Shown: piece by piece, positions 12,634-25,816 of the stretch
How positions within the stretch are numbered: the first letter of the stretch is position 1
How the letters are laid out: every line of letters begins with the position of its first letter
DNA from: Voacanga thouarsii
Taxonomy: Eukaryota; Streptophyta; Magnoliopsida; Gentianales; Apocynaceae
Direction of reading: 5' to 3'
NCBI GenBank assembly: GCA_026120185.1
Contig: JANUWF010002433.1
Coordinates: 124,001-188,000 of the forward strand
DNA: 64,000 nt
Position numbers and translations under genes: made by a program
Notes under the pieces: model-generated
What the model saw: only the letters and a program-made list of their open reading frames with translations
What the model was told of the DNA's origin: nothing
Database searches by the model: none

Positions 12634-14259
12634 ATTATTAGTATGTTTATTCGCATAGGTTCTCATTAGAGATCAAGGTTAGAGAAGATGAAGTTGCTAG
12701 AATAAGTTTACCTTGATTGTGTTCTTGTCCTTCATAAAAATTTCTGGTTTTGATCCGAAGTAGCAAGATGATTCATGAAGATTGATGTTAAGAATGGTGT
12801 TGATGGATTCACAGTAGTGAGTAGACTAAATCTGGAGATTTTTGTGAGGGTTTGAAGTGGTTTGAAGGTGTATTAGGTGAAAGCAAGTAGTAGGTGTTCT
12901 TGGTGTAGTGTGTGTTCTTGGTGGCTGAAGAAAAATCGAGAGAATGGATGTTGTAGCTGCCAAAATTCTGTGGAATTAGGGCTGCCGAAATTCTGTAGGG
13001 TTTAGGAGGATGTTTTCTCTGATTTGAGAGGGAAAAGGAAAGGTTAGTTGTTACAATCTTGGTAGAATATTTTTAGGAAGTGATTTTGGAAACTAAATAT
13101 TCTAAGAATATCTTGATTGTTTGGACAGCTTTAAAGGTCTACTATGGCCGACTGGTTGAGCAGCTATTCTAAGGAATCAAAGCTGGTTCAAGGTAGCTTA
13201 TGATGGCCGAAATTAAGGTGCACAATGGTGAAGAAGATGTCTGGTCAATGGGGTAAGATTTTATGGAAAGTTGCTAAACAAGTTGGCTGAAATTTTGGAA
13301 ACCAATCAAGCTAAATTGCAAGGATTTGTTGGAGAGATTTTCGGACAGCCATTGCTGCCTTTCGTCCAGAAGCTCAAGGAAAACAATGGAGCTCTGTTAA
13401 TGGAGGTTTAAGGAAGGTTTTTGCAGATGTAGGTTGGTGTTTCGGCTGGAAGGAAAATAGGAAACAAAGCTGGGAATTCTCCTGCACAGTTTTTTTTCGC
13501 TGCACAGTAATTTCTGGGCAGAATTTCGACTGCCACTTCCAGTTGAGCTGCAGAGTGTTTGAAGGGGGGTTTTAGGGGTATTCAAAGATGGTTTCTATCC
13601 TTCTTCATGGAGGAAAAGCATGGCTAAGGTGCTGCACAAAATCTGGAAGAAAACAGCTTGGTTTTGAACCTCCAAAGCAGCGATTTTGCCCAGAATTTTC
13701 GCTGGTTTTGTACAGCCCTTGAGTAGTCCGAAAATGGCAGAAATAATTCATGTTTCAAGCTGAACTTCAGGCCATTTTTCTGGCAGCATTTGGGAGGGAA
13801 TGTTAGCTAAGAAGCACGACATTTTGAAGGTACAACAAGCTGGAAAATTTCAGCTCATTCCATGAAGGAAGATGAACTAGTCTACAATGAAATTTCAGCA
13901 AGCTCACTAGAAGGATTTTTCCTCTTGGAATTTCCCACAACTCTTCCATATTTTCAGACTATAAGAAGTCTTTTACCAAGACACTTTGGTCCTAAAAGAC
14001 CTCAGCACTTTACTAAATTTTCTGGAAAGAAAAAGGCAAGAACATCTTGATCAAACTAAGGAGTTGAGAATTGAGGAAAATCAAAGATCAAGGAAAAATG
14101 AATTTCCCTTTAAGAATTTCGAGTAGAGTAAAAGGAGTGGAATGAGATTACTCCTATCATGTCTCTCCTAGGACATCATCACCCCTTGCTCTAGGCCCTT
14201 AGGGCCGAAACCAATTCCCCCCAAGCAAAAATAAAATTTAATCTACCTAAAACTTCTAT

Positions 14260-14326
14260 GATGGAATTTGAACCCAAGACCACAAGAATTAATTCCAAGG
14301 CTCTAACCACTACACCACAACAACTC
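14260..14326 (-). other. tRNA-like module with Pol III A- and B-box (LTR-internal)
   Basis: On the minus strand, GTTGTTG is followed by an A-box-like TGGTGTAGTGGTTAGAGC and, at tRNA spacing, a B-box-like GGGTTCAAATTCC. It lies 245 bp from the LTR 5' end, the same place as in all other copies that cover it. No complete cloverleaf with a 3' acceptor strand is seen, so it is a tRNA-derived or tRNA-mimicking element rather than a tRNA gene. Confidence 0.6.
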
Positions 14327-14571
14327 TTGTTGCTATTTCCACTAGAAAAATTATTTTCCATTCAATCCACAATCTATCTCCCTATTTTCACCTCGGGCAA
14401 AAATTACCATTTTGCCCCTCTCACGCAATAATCACCAACAAGACTACAAGATACTAAAAATCAAATCCAAAGCACATAGAAATCATATGAAAATAAATTT
14501 AATTATGAAATAAAGTATGATATGCATCCCAACCTCCTTACTCTAAGGTTGGTTTTGACCGGGGTTTCACA

Positions 14572-17500
14572 CAACAGGAATATTGTGCATCATACGTGGG
14601 TTTCAGATGGTAAACAATCGTCGCAAAGCACCGAAAGGTTCCCCAGTCATGCTTATGATGACGCCCCAGATACTTGGCAGTTAGCACATATACTCATACT
14701 TACAACATTCTTTTGCAACTGCATCACTATAATTACTGCGAACAACTAGCACATCTTTGTTTAAAAAAATCAAACAAAATAACTCTTTTTTTGTCCAATA
14801 AAAATACTACTGGGATTATAAAAGGATAGACTAATTAGAAAAACACACACAACAGGAATACTGTGCATCATACGTGGGCTTCTGATGGTAAACCACCGTG
14901 GCAAAGCACCGAAAGGTTACCTAATCATGCTTATGTTGACGCACTATATACTTGGCAACTATACTCATACTTACAACATTCTTTTGCAACGGCATCACTA
15001 CAATTACTGCGTACAACTAGCACATCTTTGATTAAAAAAATCAAACAAAATACCACTTTTTTGTCCAATGAAAACACTACTGCGACTATAAAAAGACAGA
15101 CTAATTAGAAAAACACACATAACAGGAATACTGTGCTTCATATGTGGGCTTCTGATGGTAAACCACCGTCGCAAACCACCGAAAGGTTCCCCATTCATGC
15201 TTATGTTGATGTCCTATATACTTGGCACATATACTCATACTTACAACATTCTTTCGCAACTGCATCACTACAATTACCACGTACAACTAGCACATCTTTG
15301 TTTAAAAAAATCAAACAAAATACCTCATTTTTTGTCCAATAAAAACACTACTGGGATTATAAAAGGACAGACTAACTAGAAAAACACACACAACAGGAAT
15401 ACATTGCATCATACGTGGGCTTCTGATGGTAAACCACCGTCGCAAAGCGCCGAAAGGTTTCCCAATCATGCTTATGTTGACGCCCTATATACATGGCACA
15501 TATACACATACTTACAACATTCTTTTGCAACGGCATCACTACAATTACCGCGTACAACTAGCACATCTCTGATTAAAAAAATCAAACAAAATACCACTTT
15601 TTTGTCCAATGAAAACACTACTGCGATTATAAAAAGACAGACTAATTAGAACACACACATAACAGGAATACTGTGCTTCATAAGTGGGCTTCTGATGGTA
15701 AACCACCATCACAAAGCATCGAAAGGTTCCCCAATCATGCTTATATTGACGCCCCATATACTTGGCATATATACTCATACTTACAACGAACTTTTGCAAA
15801 TGCATCACTAAAATTACCGCGTACAACTAGCTCATCTTTGTTTAAAAAAATCAAATAAAATACCTCTTTTTTTGTCCAATAAAAACACTACTGGGATTAT
15901 AAAAGGATAGACTAACTAGAAAAACACACACAACCGTAATACTGTGCATCGTACGTGGGCTTCTAAAGGTAAACCACCATCGCAAAGCACCGAAAGGTTC
16001 CACAATCATGCTTATGTTGACGCCCTATATACTTGGCATATATACTCACACTTACAACACTCTTTTGCAACTGCATCACTACAATTACCGCGTACAACTA
16101 GCACATCTTTGTTTAAAAAAAATTAAACAAAATACCTCATTTTTTGTCCAATAAAAACACTACTGGCATTATAAAAGGACAGACTAACTAGAAAAACACA
16201 CACAACAGGAATACTGTGCATCATACCTGGGCTTCTGATGGTAAACTACCGTCGCAAAGCACCGAAAGGTTACCTAATCATGCTTATGTTGACGCACTAT
16301 ATACTTGGCAACTATACTCATACTTACAACATTCTTTTGCAACGGCATCACTACAATTACTGCGTACAACTAGCACATCTTTGATTAAAAAAATCAAACA
16401 AAATACCATTTTTTTGTCTAATGAAAACACTACTGCGACTATAAAAAGACAGACTAATTAGAAAACACACATAACAGGAATACTGTGCTTCATACGTGGG
16501 CTTCTGATGGTAAACCACCGTCGCAAAGCACCGAAAGGTTCCCCAATCATCCTTATGTTGATGTCCTATATACTTGGCACATATACTCATACTTACAACA
16601 TTCTTTCGCAACTGCATCACTACAATTACCACGTACAACTAGCACATCTTTGTTTAAAAAAATCAAACAAAATACCTCATTTTTTGTCCAATAAAAACAC
16701 TACTGGGATTATAAAAGGACAGACTAACTAGAAAAACACACACAACAGGAATACTTTGCATCATACGTGGGCTTCTGATGGTAAACCACCGTCGCAAAGC
16801 GCCAAAAGGTTTCCCAATCATGCTTATGTTGACGCCCTATATACATGGCACATATACACATACTTACAACATTCTTTTGCAACGGCATCACTACAATTAC
16901 CGCGTACAACTAGCACATCTCTGATTAAAAAAATCAAACAAAATACCACTTTTTTGTCCAATGAAAACACTACTGCGATTATAAAAAGACAGACTAATTA
17001 GAAAACACACATAACAGGAATACTGTGCTTTATACGTGGGCTTCTGATGGTAAACCACCATCACAAAGCATCGAAAGGTTCCCCAATCATGCTTATGTTG
17101 ACGCCCATATACTTGGCACATATACTCATACTTACAACAAACTTTTGCAAATGCATCACTAAAATTACCGCGTGCAACTAGCTCATCTTTGTTTAAAAAA
17201 ATCAAACAAAATACCTCTTTTTTTGTCCAATAAAAACACTACTGGGATTATAAAAGGATAGACTAACTAGAAAAACATACACTACAGGAATACTGTGCAT
17301 CGTACGTGGGCTTCTGAAGGTAAACCACCATCGCAAAGCACCGAAAGGTTCCCCAATCATGCTTATGTTGACGCCCTATATACTTGGCATATATACTCAT
17401 ACTTACAACAGTCTTTCGCAACTGCATCACTACAATTACCGCGTACAACTAGCACATCTTTGTTTAAAAAATTAAACAAAATACCTCTTTTATTGTCCAA

Positions 17501-19843
17501 TAAAAACACCGTTACGATTATAAAAGGACAGACTAATTAGAAAAACACACACAATAGGAATACTGTGCATTATACGTGGGCTTCTGATGGTAAACTACCG
17601 TCGCAAAGTACCGAAAGCTTCCCCAATCATTCTTATGTTGACGCCCTATATACTTGGCATATATACTCATACTTACAACAAACTTTTGCAAATGCATCAC
17701 TGAAATTACCGCGTACAACTAGCACATCATTGTTTAAAAAAATCAAACAAAATACCTCTTTTTTTGTCCAATAAAAACATTATCGAGAATTAAAAGGATA
17801 GAATAATTTAAAAAACACACACAACAGGAATAATGTGTTTCATACGTGGGCTTCTGATGGTAAACCACCATCGCAAAGCACCGAAAGGTTCCCCAATCAT
17901 GCTTATGTTGTCGCCCCATATACTTGGCACATATACGCAGACTTACAACAATCTTTTGCAACTGCATCACTACAATTACCGCTTACAACTAGTACATCTT
18001 TGTTTTAAAAAATCAAACAAAATACCTCTTTTTTTTTATCCAATGAAAACACTACTGCGATTATAAAAGGACAGACTAATTAGAAAAACACACACAACAG
18101 GAATACTGTGCATCGTACGTGGGCTTCTGATGGTAAACCACCCTCGCAAAGTACCGAAAGGTTTCCCAATCATGCTTATGTTGACGCCCTATATACATGG
18201 CACATATACACATACTTACAACATTCTTTTGCAACGGCATCACTACAATTACCGCGTACAACTAGCACATCTCTGATTAAAAAAATCAAACAAAATACCA
18301 CTTTTTTGTCCAATGAAAACACTACTGCGATTATAAAAAGACAGACTAATTAGAAAACACACATAACAGGAATACTGTGCTTTATACGTGGGCTTCTGAT
18401 GGTAAACCACCATCACAAAGCATCGAAAGGTTCCCCAATCATGCTTATGTTGACGCCCCATATACTTGGCACATATACTCATACTTACAACAAACTTTTG
18501 CAAATGCATCACTAAAATTACCGCGTGCAACTAGCTCATCTTTGTTTAAAAAAATCAAACAAAATACCTCTTTTTTTGTCCAATAAAAACACTACTGGGA
18601 TTATAAAAGGATAGACTAACTAGAAAAACACACACTACAGGAATACTGTGCATCGTACGTGGGCTTCTGAAGGTAAACCACCATCGCAAAGCACCGAAAG
18701 GTTCCCCAATCATGCTTATGTTGACGCCCTATATACTTGGCATATATACTCATACTTACAACAGTCTTTCGCAACTGCATCACTACAATTACCGCGTACA
18801 ACTAGCACATCTTTGTTTAAAAAAATTAAACAAAATACCTCTTTTATTGTCCAATAAAAACACCGTTACGATTATAAAAGGACAGACTAATTAGAAAAAC
18901 ACACACAATAGGAATACTGTGCATTATACGTGGGCTTCTGATGGTAAACTACCGTCGCAAAGTACCGAAAGGTTCCCCAATCATTCTTATGTTGACGCCC
19001 TATATACTTGGCATATATACTCATACTTACAACAAACTTTTGCAAATGCATCACTGAAATTACCGCGTACAACTAGCACATCATTGTTTAAAAAAATCAA
19101 ACAAAATACCTCTTTTTTTGTCCAATAAAAACATTATCGAGAATTAAAAGGATAGAATAATTTAAAAAACACACACAACAGGAATAATGTGTTTCATACG
19201 TGGGCTTCTGATGGTAAACCACCATCGCAAAGCACCGAAAGGTTCCCCAATCATGCTTATGTTGTCGCCCCATATACTTGGCACATATACGCAGACTTAC
19301 AACAATCTTTTGCAACTGCATCACTACAATTACCGCTTACAACTAGTACATCTTTGTTTTAAAAAATCAAACAAAATACCTCTTTTTTTTTTTATCCAAT
19401 GAAAACACTACTGCGATTATAAAAGGACAGACTAATTAGAAAAACACACACAACAGGAATACTGTGCATCGTACGTGGGCTTCTGATGGTAAACCACCCT
19501 CGCAAAGTACCGAAAGGTTCCCCAATCATGCTTATGTTGTCACCCTATATACTTGGCACATATACGTATACTTACAACAAACTTTTGCAATTGCATCACT
19601 ACAATTACCGCTTACAACTAGTAAATCTTTGTTTAAAAAAATCAAACAAAATACCTCTTTTTTTTGTCAAATGAAAACACTACTGCGATTATAAAAGGAC
19701 AGACTAATTAGAAAAACACACACAACAGGAATACTGTGCATCATACGTGGGCTTCTGATGGTAAACCACCGTCGCAAAGCACCGAAAGGTTCCCCAATCA
19801 TACTTATGTTGACGCCCCATATACTTGGCACATATACTCATAC
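14572..19843. repeat. Satellite block 2 (about 19 monomers)
   Basis: Same monomer and orientation as block 1. The first monomer (from 14572) carries the CAGATACTTGGCAG insertion variant. From about 14863 the monomers are arranged in a five-monomer higher-order repeat, described separately. The array stops at 19843 inside a monomer, at the LTR insertion point. Confidence 0.95.
14863..19843. repeat. Five-monomer higher-order repeat, period about 1352 bp
   Basis: Distinctive monomer variants recur at a fixed offset of 1351-1356 bp: units anchored at 14863 and 16216; 15133 and 16485; 15404, 16756 and 18108; 15673, 17025 and 18377; 15944, 17295 and 18648; 17565 and 18919; 17835 and 19189. By eye, copies at this offset differ at only a few positions, while neighbouring monomers differ far more. 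The variant order is m1-m2-m3-m4-m5, m1-m2-m3-m4-m5, m6-m7-m3-m4-m5, m6-m7: the five-unit period holds while two of five members are replaced. Confidence 0.9.
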
Positions 19844-22197
19844 TGTAGCACCTCGCTACTTAAGCCCGCCAGGGCCAGGGATGTCGCCCCGTCCAAAGGA
19901 CAAGGGCTCTTTATAACTTGGATACACAAGTATAATAGCGGAAACAAAATGATACTTCAACTTAAAATTTATTACAACCCAAAAATAATAATAATAAATC
20001 CAAGAATACTCAAAAAAATCCATAATAAAAATTCATCCGCTCTCAGCTCTCCCAACATTACACAAAATAAATCCTCAGAAAATTCTTCCAAAGAAGACAA
20101 TATATAGCTACTCATGCCCACAACAGGATGGACTTGAAATCATGATAAAATGGTGGTGAGATAGAAATCTCAGTAAGTCCGTGTGTGCTTTGGGTGTTTA
20201 GTGAAAACAGTTCGTCGATGCAAAGTGTGAAACCTTTATAAGAGAAATACTGGCAAGCGATAAACATTGGTTAAAAGCAAGAGTGGCATTTTGGCTTTCC
20301 CAGCCATACACAAGTAATAAAATTAACCATTCGAAAGAAAGGGAATTGGGTTACCACACGTTGGGCCCCATAACCGGTCAGAATGCCGACACTTTGTGCA
20401 GACTGATAAAAGTAGGTGATCGGTCTACTGGGCAAGATACTCCTCCTTCTCTATACCCAAACAACAACCGGGTGTCCATTCCAGCAAACCACAGTCACTT
20501 GACTGAAAACAAACTGCTAGCTCGGATCGGCTCGACTCACTGGACTGACATCTTATCCGGGAATGACTTACCCCTCAGAGGTGGCCACCTACTGAGAGAC
20601 TTACCCTAACCCTTCAAAGACTAGTCCTAGTAGTCTACCTTTATTGAGTACTGAACGACGTTTCCCACTTGGGATAAAATGAACAAACACTGTTCCACAA
20701 GAAAACGGCAATTTATGGGTTTTCTAAAGTCTTTAACAAAATCAGTTTTAGAAAGAGTTTGAGTTTGAGTAAATCTGCTCATTGGCTTTTAAATAATTCA
20801 AATGTTCAAAATAAGCAAGGATTTAACCTTCAATTGCCTTTACATAAATGAGTGTCCATGCACTCTACACTTAGCTTGCCATAATAAACATTTTGCATCA
20901 AACAGGTTTTATGCAGGAGCTTACCTGATTCTTTCTCACAATAACAAGGTCTCCAATGGCAGACCTAACGCCACATGGCAAAGACAAATCACAATCAATT
21001 TCAAGCCACAAACCACTTCCTTAGTTTTAAGCCAACACAACTTACCACTAGCATGATCCTAGTGTCCCAAGCTTTAAGGTTAAACAATAAGTAAATAGGT
21101 TTAAGAGTTGAGCCTAGTGCAATAATTAATGGTTTGGTACATAAATTTAATAAGTTGAAAGCTTAAATCTTGTTAGGAAAAATTTTGAGTTTATTTGATC
21201 AAGAGTTCTAGGTAGTATTTCATAAAATATTGATTTACTAATAATTAAATTGTTAGAAAATAATTGGTAGCTAAAATTAGTTGAAAATAACTTAATGAGT
21301 CTTACTTGAACAATATTAAATAAATTCTTAAAGAGTTTTGATTAAAAGATAATAATTAAATTTTTAGTAATAAATATTCTACCAATTGTAATTATTTTTG
21401 TAAAGGCTTCAATTGATCTCATTATATTAAGTAATATATACATACATATATATATATATTATTTTTCTAGAAAAAATCATTATTTGTTTGACTAAAATAT
21501 CCTTTATATATATGATAATCCAAATCTACCCTTCCTAGGTTTTTTTTTTTTTTTTGAAAATACCAAGAGAAATTATATTATTGAATATTTTATTCATGAA
21601 GTAGAAATTTGCTTGGGGACAACTAGATCATGATCAAATTCCAATGGCTAATCACAATTAATAACATACACAATCCTTTAATTCATCAAATCATCCAAAT
21701 CATGCATACAAATATGGATCTCAATTTATCAACACATGATCTAACCCCTACTAGCATAAATATGATCATGGCTTCAATATTAATCCATCATGAATATAAA
21801 CCCTATTCACCAAAGGTGACATAATCTCTAGCATACTTCATCACATATACTACTTATGACATGCATCAACCTCAAATCATTATATAATCATCCAAGACAA
21901 TCCTTCCATGCATAAATCCCATCTCCTTCACAATCATACACATATTCATACTTCAATCTCAACAATATATATATATACTCAAATCCTATCACCATCCACC
22001 TATTATCATTATCACCCTAGAGATATGCTTCTAGAGTTTAAAAGAAGGATTGATGGTACTTACTTGGTTGATGAACGCCTTGAAGGAGTTTAGAGTAGAT
22101 CTCAACTCTTAGATGTCTAACTTTGTCCATGGGAGATGGCGAGAGCATAATTTATAGAGAAGAAGTCATCCGGCCAAGGGAGAGGAGTTTCAGCCGT

Positions 22198-22256
22198 GAG
22201 AGAGAGAGAGGGAGAGAGAGAGAGAGAGAGAGGTGAGAGAGAGAGAGAGAAGAAGA
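22198..22256 (+). repeat. (GA)n microsatellite in LTR
   Basis: An interrupted GA repeat (GGGAGA and GGTGAGA interruptions) at the position homologous to the expanded GA/GAA tract at 12515-12633. Confidence 0.9.
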
Positions 22257-23842
22257 GATCATTAGTATGTTTATTCACATAGGTTCTCACTAGAGATCAT
22301 GTTTGGAGAAGATGAAGTTGATAAAGTAAATTTACCTTGAAGATGTTCTTGTCCTTCACAGAAATTTCTGCTTTTGATCCAAAGTAGCAAGACGTTTTGA
22401 GGAGTTTGATGTTAATAATGGTGTTGATGGACTCATAGCAGTGAGTAGATCAAATATGGAAGTTTTTGAGAGGATTTGAGATGGTTTGAAGGGGTATTAA
22501 GTATAGGGAAGAGGTAGGTGTTATTGGTGTAGTGTGTGTGTTCTTGGAGCTTCAGAGATTTCGAGAGATTGTAGTGTGTAGCTGCCGAATTTCTGTGAGA
22601 GATAGGGCTGGCCAAATTTCTGTAGGGTTTAGGGATTTGTTTCTCTAATTTGGAAGGGAAAAAGAAAGGTTAGTTGTTACAATCTTTGAAAAATATTTTT
22701 AGGAAGTGAATTTGGAAACTAAATATTCCAAGAATATCTTGATTGTTGGACAACTTTGGAAGTCTGCCATGGCTGACTGTTTGAGCAGAATTTTGGTGGG
22801 ATTAATGCTGGTTTATGGAAGCTTATGGTGGCCGAAAGTAGGGTGCTTAATGGTGAAGAGGATGTCTGGTCAATTGAGTAAGATATTATGGAAGGTTGCT
22901 AAACAAGGATGGCAGGAATTTTGGAAACCAATCAAGCTAAATTGCAGGGATTTGTTGGAAAGATTTTCGGACAGCCATTGCTGCCTTTCGTCCAGAAGCT
23001 TGAGGGAAAGAATGGAGCTCTATTAATGGAGGTTTAAGGAAGGTTTTGACAGATTAGGGTTGGTGTTTCGGCTGGAAGAAAAATAGAAAACAAAGCTGGA
23101 AGTTTGGACAGCCCAAAATTTCACTGAACAGCAATTTTCTAGGCAGATTTTTGGCTGCCATTTCCAGCCAACTTGCAGAGAGTTTGAAGGGGAATTTCGG
23201 AGGTATTCAAGGCTGGTTTCCAGCCTTCTTCATGGAGGAAAAACATGGCTAAGGTGCTGCATAAAATCTAGAAGAAAGAAGCTTGGTTTTAGACCTCCAA
23301 AGCTGCGATTTCGCCCAGAATTTTTACTGGTTTTGCACAGACTTTGTGCAGTCCGAAAATGGAAGAAATAATTCATGTTTCATACTAATCTTAAGGCCAT
23401 TTTTCGGCAGCATTTGGGAGGGAAATTAAGCTAAGAAGCTCGACAATTTGAAGGTACAACTAGTCTAGAATGAAATTTCAGCAAGGTTACTAGAGGGATT
23501 TTTCCACTTGGAATTTCCTACCATTCTTCCACATTTTTTAGACCATGAGAAGCCTTTTACTAGGACATTTTGATCTCACAAGATCACAGTATTTTACTGA
23601 AATTTTTGGAAAGAAAATGGATAGAACATCTTGATCAAACCAAGGAGTTGAAAATTGAGGAAAATTAAGGATCAAGAGAAAATGAATTCCCTTTAAGAAA
23701 TTCGAGTAGAGTAAAGGAATGGAATGAGAATACTCATAACATGTCTCTCTTAGGACCATCATCCCTACCATACTCTAAGTTCATAAGACCGAAATTTCCT
23801 CCACTAAGCAAAAATAAAATTTAATCTAGCTAAAGCTTCTAT

Positions 23843-23910
23843 GATGGAATTCGAACCCAAGACCTCAAGAAATTAATTCCAAAGCACTAACCACTACACC
23901 ACAACAACTC
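23843..23910 (-). other. tRNA-like module with Pol III A- and B-box (LTR-internal)
   Basis: Minus-strand copy of the module, 243 bp from the LTR 5' end. Its B-box is the closest to consensus of all copies (GGGTTCGAATTCC); its A-box region reads TGGTGTAGTGGTTAGTGC. Confidence 0.6.
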
Positions 23911-24153
23911 TTGTTGATATTTTCACTAGAAAATTATTATCTATTCAATCCACAGGCTATCTCCCTATTTTCACCTCGGGCAAAATTACCATCTTGCCCC
24001 TCTCACACAATACTCACCAACAAGACTTCAAGACAATAAAACCCGAATCCAAAACACATAAAAATCATATGAAAATATATTTAACCATGAAATAAAATAT
24101 AATATGCATCCCAACCTCCTTACTCAAATGTTGGTTTTGACCGGGGTTTCACA

Positions 24154-25505
24154 CACACTTACAACAAACGTTTGCAGCTGCATCACTAAAATTACCGCGT
24201 ACAACTAACACATCTTTGTTTAAAAAAATCAAACAAAATACCTCTTTTTTTGTCCAATAAAAACACTATTGAGATTTAAAAGGGCAGACTAATTAAAAAA
24301 AAAAAAACACACAACAGGAATGATGTGCATCATACATAGGCTTCTGATGGTAAACCAACGTCGCAAAGTACCGAAAGGTTCCCTAATCAAACTTATGTTG
24401 ACGCCCCATATTCTTGGCACATATACACATACTCACAACATTCTTTTGCAACTGCATCACTAAAATTACCGCGTACAACAAGCTCATCTTTATTTAAAAA
24501 AATCAAACAAAATACCTCTTTTTTTATCCAATAAAAACACTACTGGGATTATAAAAGGACAGACTAATTAGAAAAACATACACAACAGGAATACTGTGCA
24601 TCATACGTGGGCTTCTAATGGTAAACCACCATCGCAAAGCACCGAAAGGTTCTCCAATCATGGTTATGCTGACGGCCTATATACTCGGCACATATATACT
24701 CATACTTACAACATTCTTTTGCAACTGCATCACTACAATTACCACGTACAACTAGCACATCTTTGTTTTAAAAAGTCAAACGAAATACCTCTTTTTTTGT
24801 CCAATAAAAACACTACTGGGATTATAAAAGGACAGGCTAATTAGAAAAACACACACAACAGGAATATTGTGCATCGTACGTCGGCTTCTGATGGTAAACC
24901 ACCGTCGCAAATCAGCAAAAGGTTCCCCAATCATGCTTATGTTAACGCCCTGTATACTTGGCACATATATACTCATACTTACAACATTCTTTTGCAGTTG
25001 CAACACTACAATTACCGCGTACAACTAGAATATCTTTGTTTAAAAAAATCAAACAAAATACTTCTTTTTTTGTCCAATAAAAACATTACTGAGATATAAA
25101 AGGACAGAATAATTAGAAAAACACACACAACAGGAATACACTACTTCATACATGGGCTTCTGATGGTAAACCACCGTCGCAAAGCACTAAAAGGTTCCCC
25201 ATTCAAGCTTATGTTGACGCCCCATATACTTGGCACATATACTCATACTTACAATATTCTTTTGCAACTGCATCACTAAAATTACCGCTTGCAACTAGCA
25301 CATCTTTGTTTAAAAAAATCAAACAAAATACCACTTTTTTTTGTCCAATAAAAACACTACTGGGATTATAAAAAGACAGACTAATTAGAAAAACACACAC
25401 AATAGGAATACTGTGCATCATATGTGGGCTTCTGATGGTAAACCACCGTCGCAAAGCACTGAAAGGTTCCCCATTCATGCTTATGTCGACGCCCCATATA
25501 CTTGG
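24154..25505. repeat. Satellite block 3 (1352 bp, five monomers)
   Basis: Five monomers between two LTRs. The block length of 1352 bp equals the higher-order period of block 2, although its five monomers are not obviously the same variants. Monomers here include TATATACTC dinucleotide expansions near 24693 and 24967. The block ends at CATATACTTGG, the LTR target site. Confidence 0.95.
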
Positions 25506-25751
25506 TGTGAAACCCCACCTAAAACCAACCCTAGAGTAAGGGAGTCGGGAATGCATATCATATTATTTTGCATGAATATATGTGTTTTTGAATGATTTTA
25601 TATGCTTTAGAATCGTGGATTATAGGTTTAAATGCTTAGTTATACTTATCGAGTATGAGGGGTAAAATGGTAATTTTGCGTGAGGTCAGAATAGGAAGAT
25701 AGCTTGAGGAGTAGATAAGAAAAATATGTGGGTGAGAAAATAAAAACAAGA

Positions 25752-25816
25752 GTTGTTGTGGTTTAGTGGTTAGAGCTTTGGAATTAATCTCTAAGGTCAT
25801 GAATTCAAATCCCATC
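25752..25816 (+). other. tRNA-like module with Pol III A- and B-box (LTR-internal)
   Basis: GTTGTTG is followed by TGGTTTAGTGGTTAGAGC, and TTCAAATCC occupies positions 53-61 of the module, the usual place of the T-arm B-box in a tRNA. It lies 246 bp from the LTR 5' end. An acceptor 3' strand complementary to the first seven bases is not evident. Confidence 0.6.

Larger units (their letters stand above)
10202..14571 (-). mobile_element. Complete long LTR, minus orientation, without matching flanks
   Basis: The LTR runs on the minus strand from TGTGAAACCCC (complement at 14571) to GGATGTTACA (complement at 10202), about 4.37 kb with TG...CA ends. Neither PBS nor polypurine tract adjoins it, so it is a solo LTR. 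The left flank is the satellite sequence ATACTTGG; the right flank is CAACAGGAATATTG, a different position in the monomer, so there is no target-site duplication. It contains the tRNA-like module (14260-14326), a long GA/GAA tract (12515-12633), AT-rich sequence at 11440-11950, and the splice-like pair at 11286/10493. ORFs inside it, such as 10705-10968 and 13862-14050, match no family I recognise. Confidence 0.85.
19844..24153 (-). mobile_element. Complete solo LTR, minus orientation, with 5-bp target-site duplication
   Basis: A 4310-bp LTR begins TGTAGCACC on the + strand and ends TTTCACA. Flanking satellite gives CATAC on the left (19839-19843) and CACAC on the right (24154-24158). After the right copy the monomer continues in register (TTACAAC), so this is a genuine insertion with a 5-bp duplication carrying one later mutation. 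No internal retroelement sequence remains. Inside are the tRNA-like module, a GA-rich tract at 22198-22256, a short poly-T at about 21539-21555 and AT-rich stretches. The 106-codon ORF at 22706-23026 recurs in the LTR near 43637-43837 but begins with GTG, lies antisense to the LTR and matches nothing I know. Confidence 0.92.

Noticed and set aside
12355..12666. ORFs encoding poly-Glu/Lys, poly-Arg and poly-Phe
   Set aside because: They are translations of the GA/GAA microsatellite in different frames.
22706..23026. 106-codon ORF partly conserved in another LTR (43637-43837)
   Set aside because: It starts with GTG, lies antisense to the LTR, and its conservation is explained by LTR homology. 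No known domain is visible.
25752..25816. Functional tRNA gene
   Set aside because: The A- and B-box spacing is tRNA-like, but I cannot form a full acceptor stem or a convincing anticodon arm. Annotated as a tRNA-like module instead.
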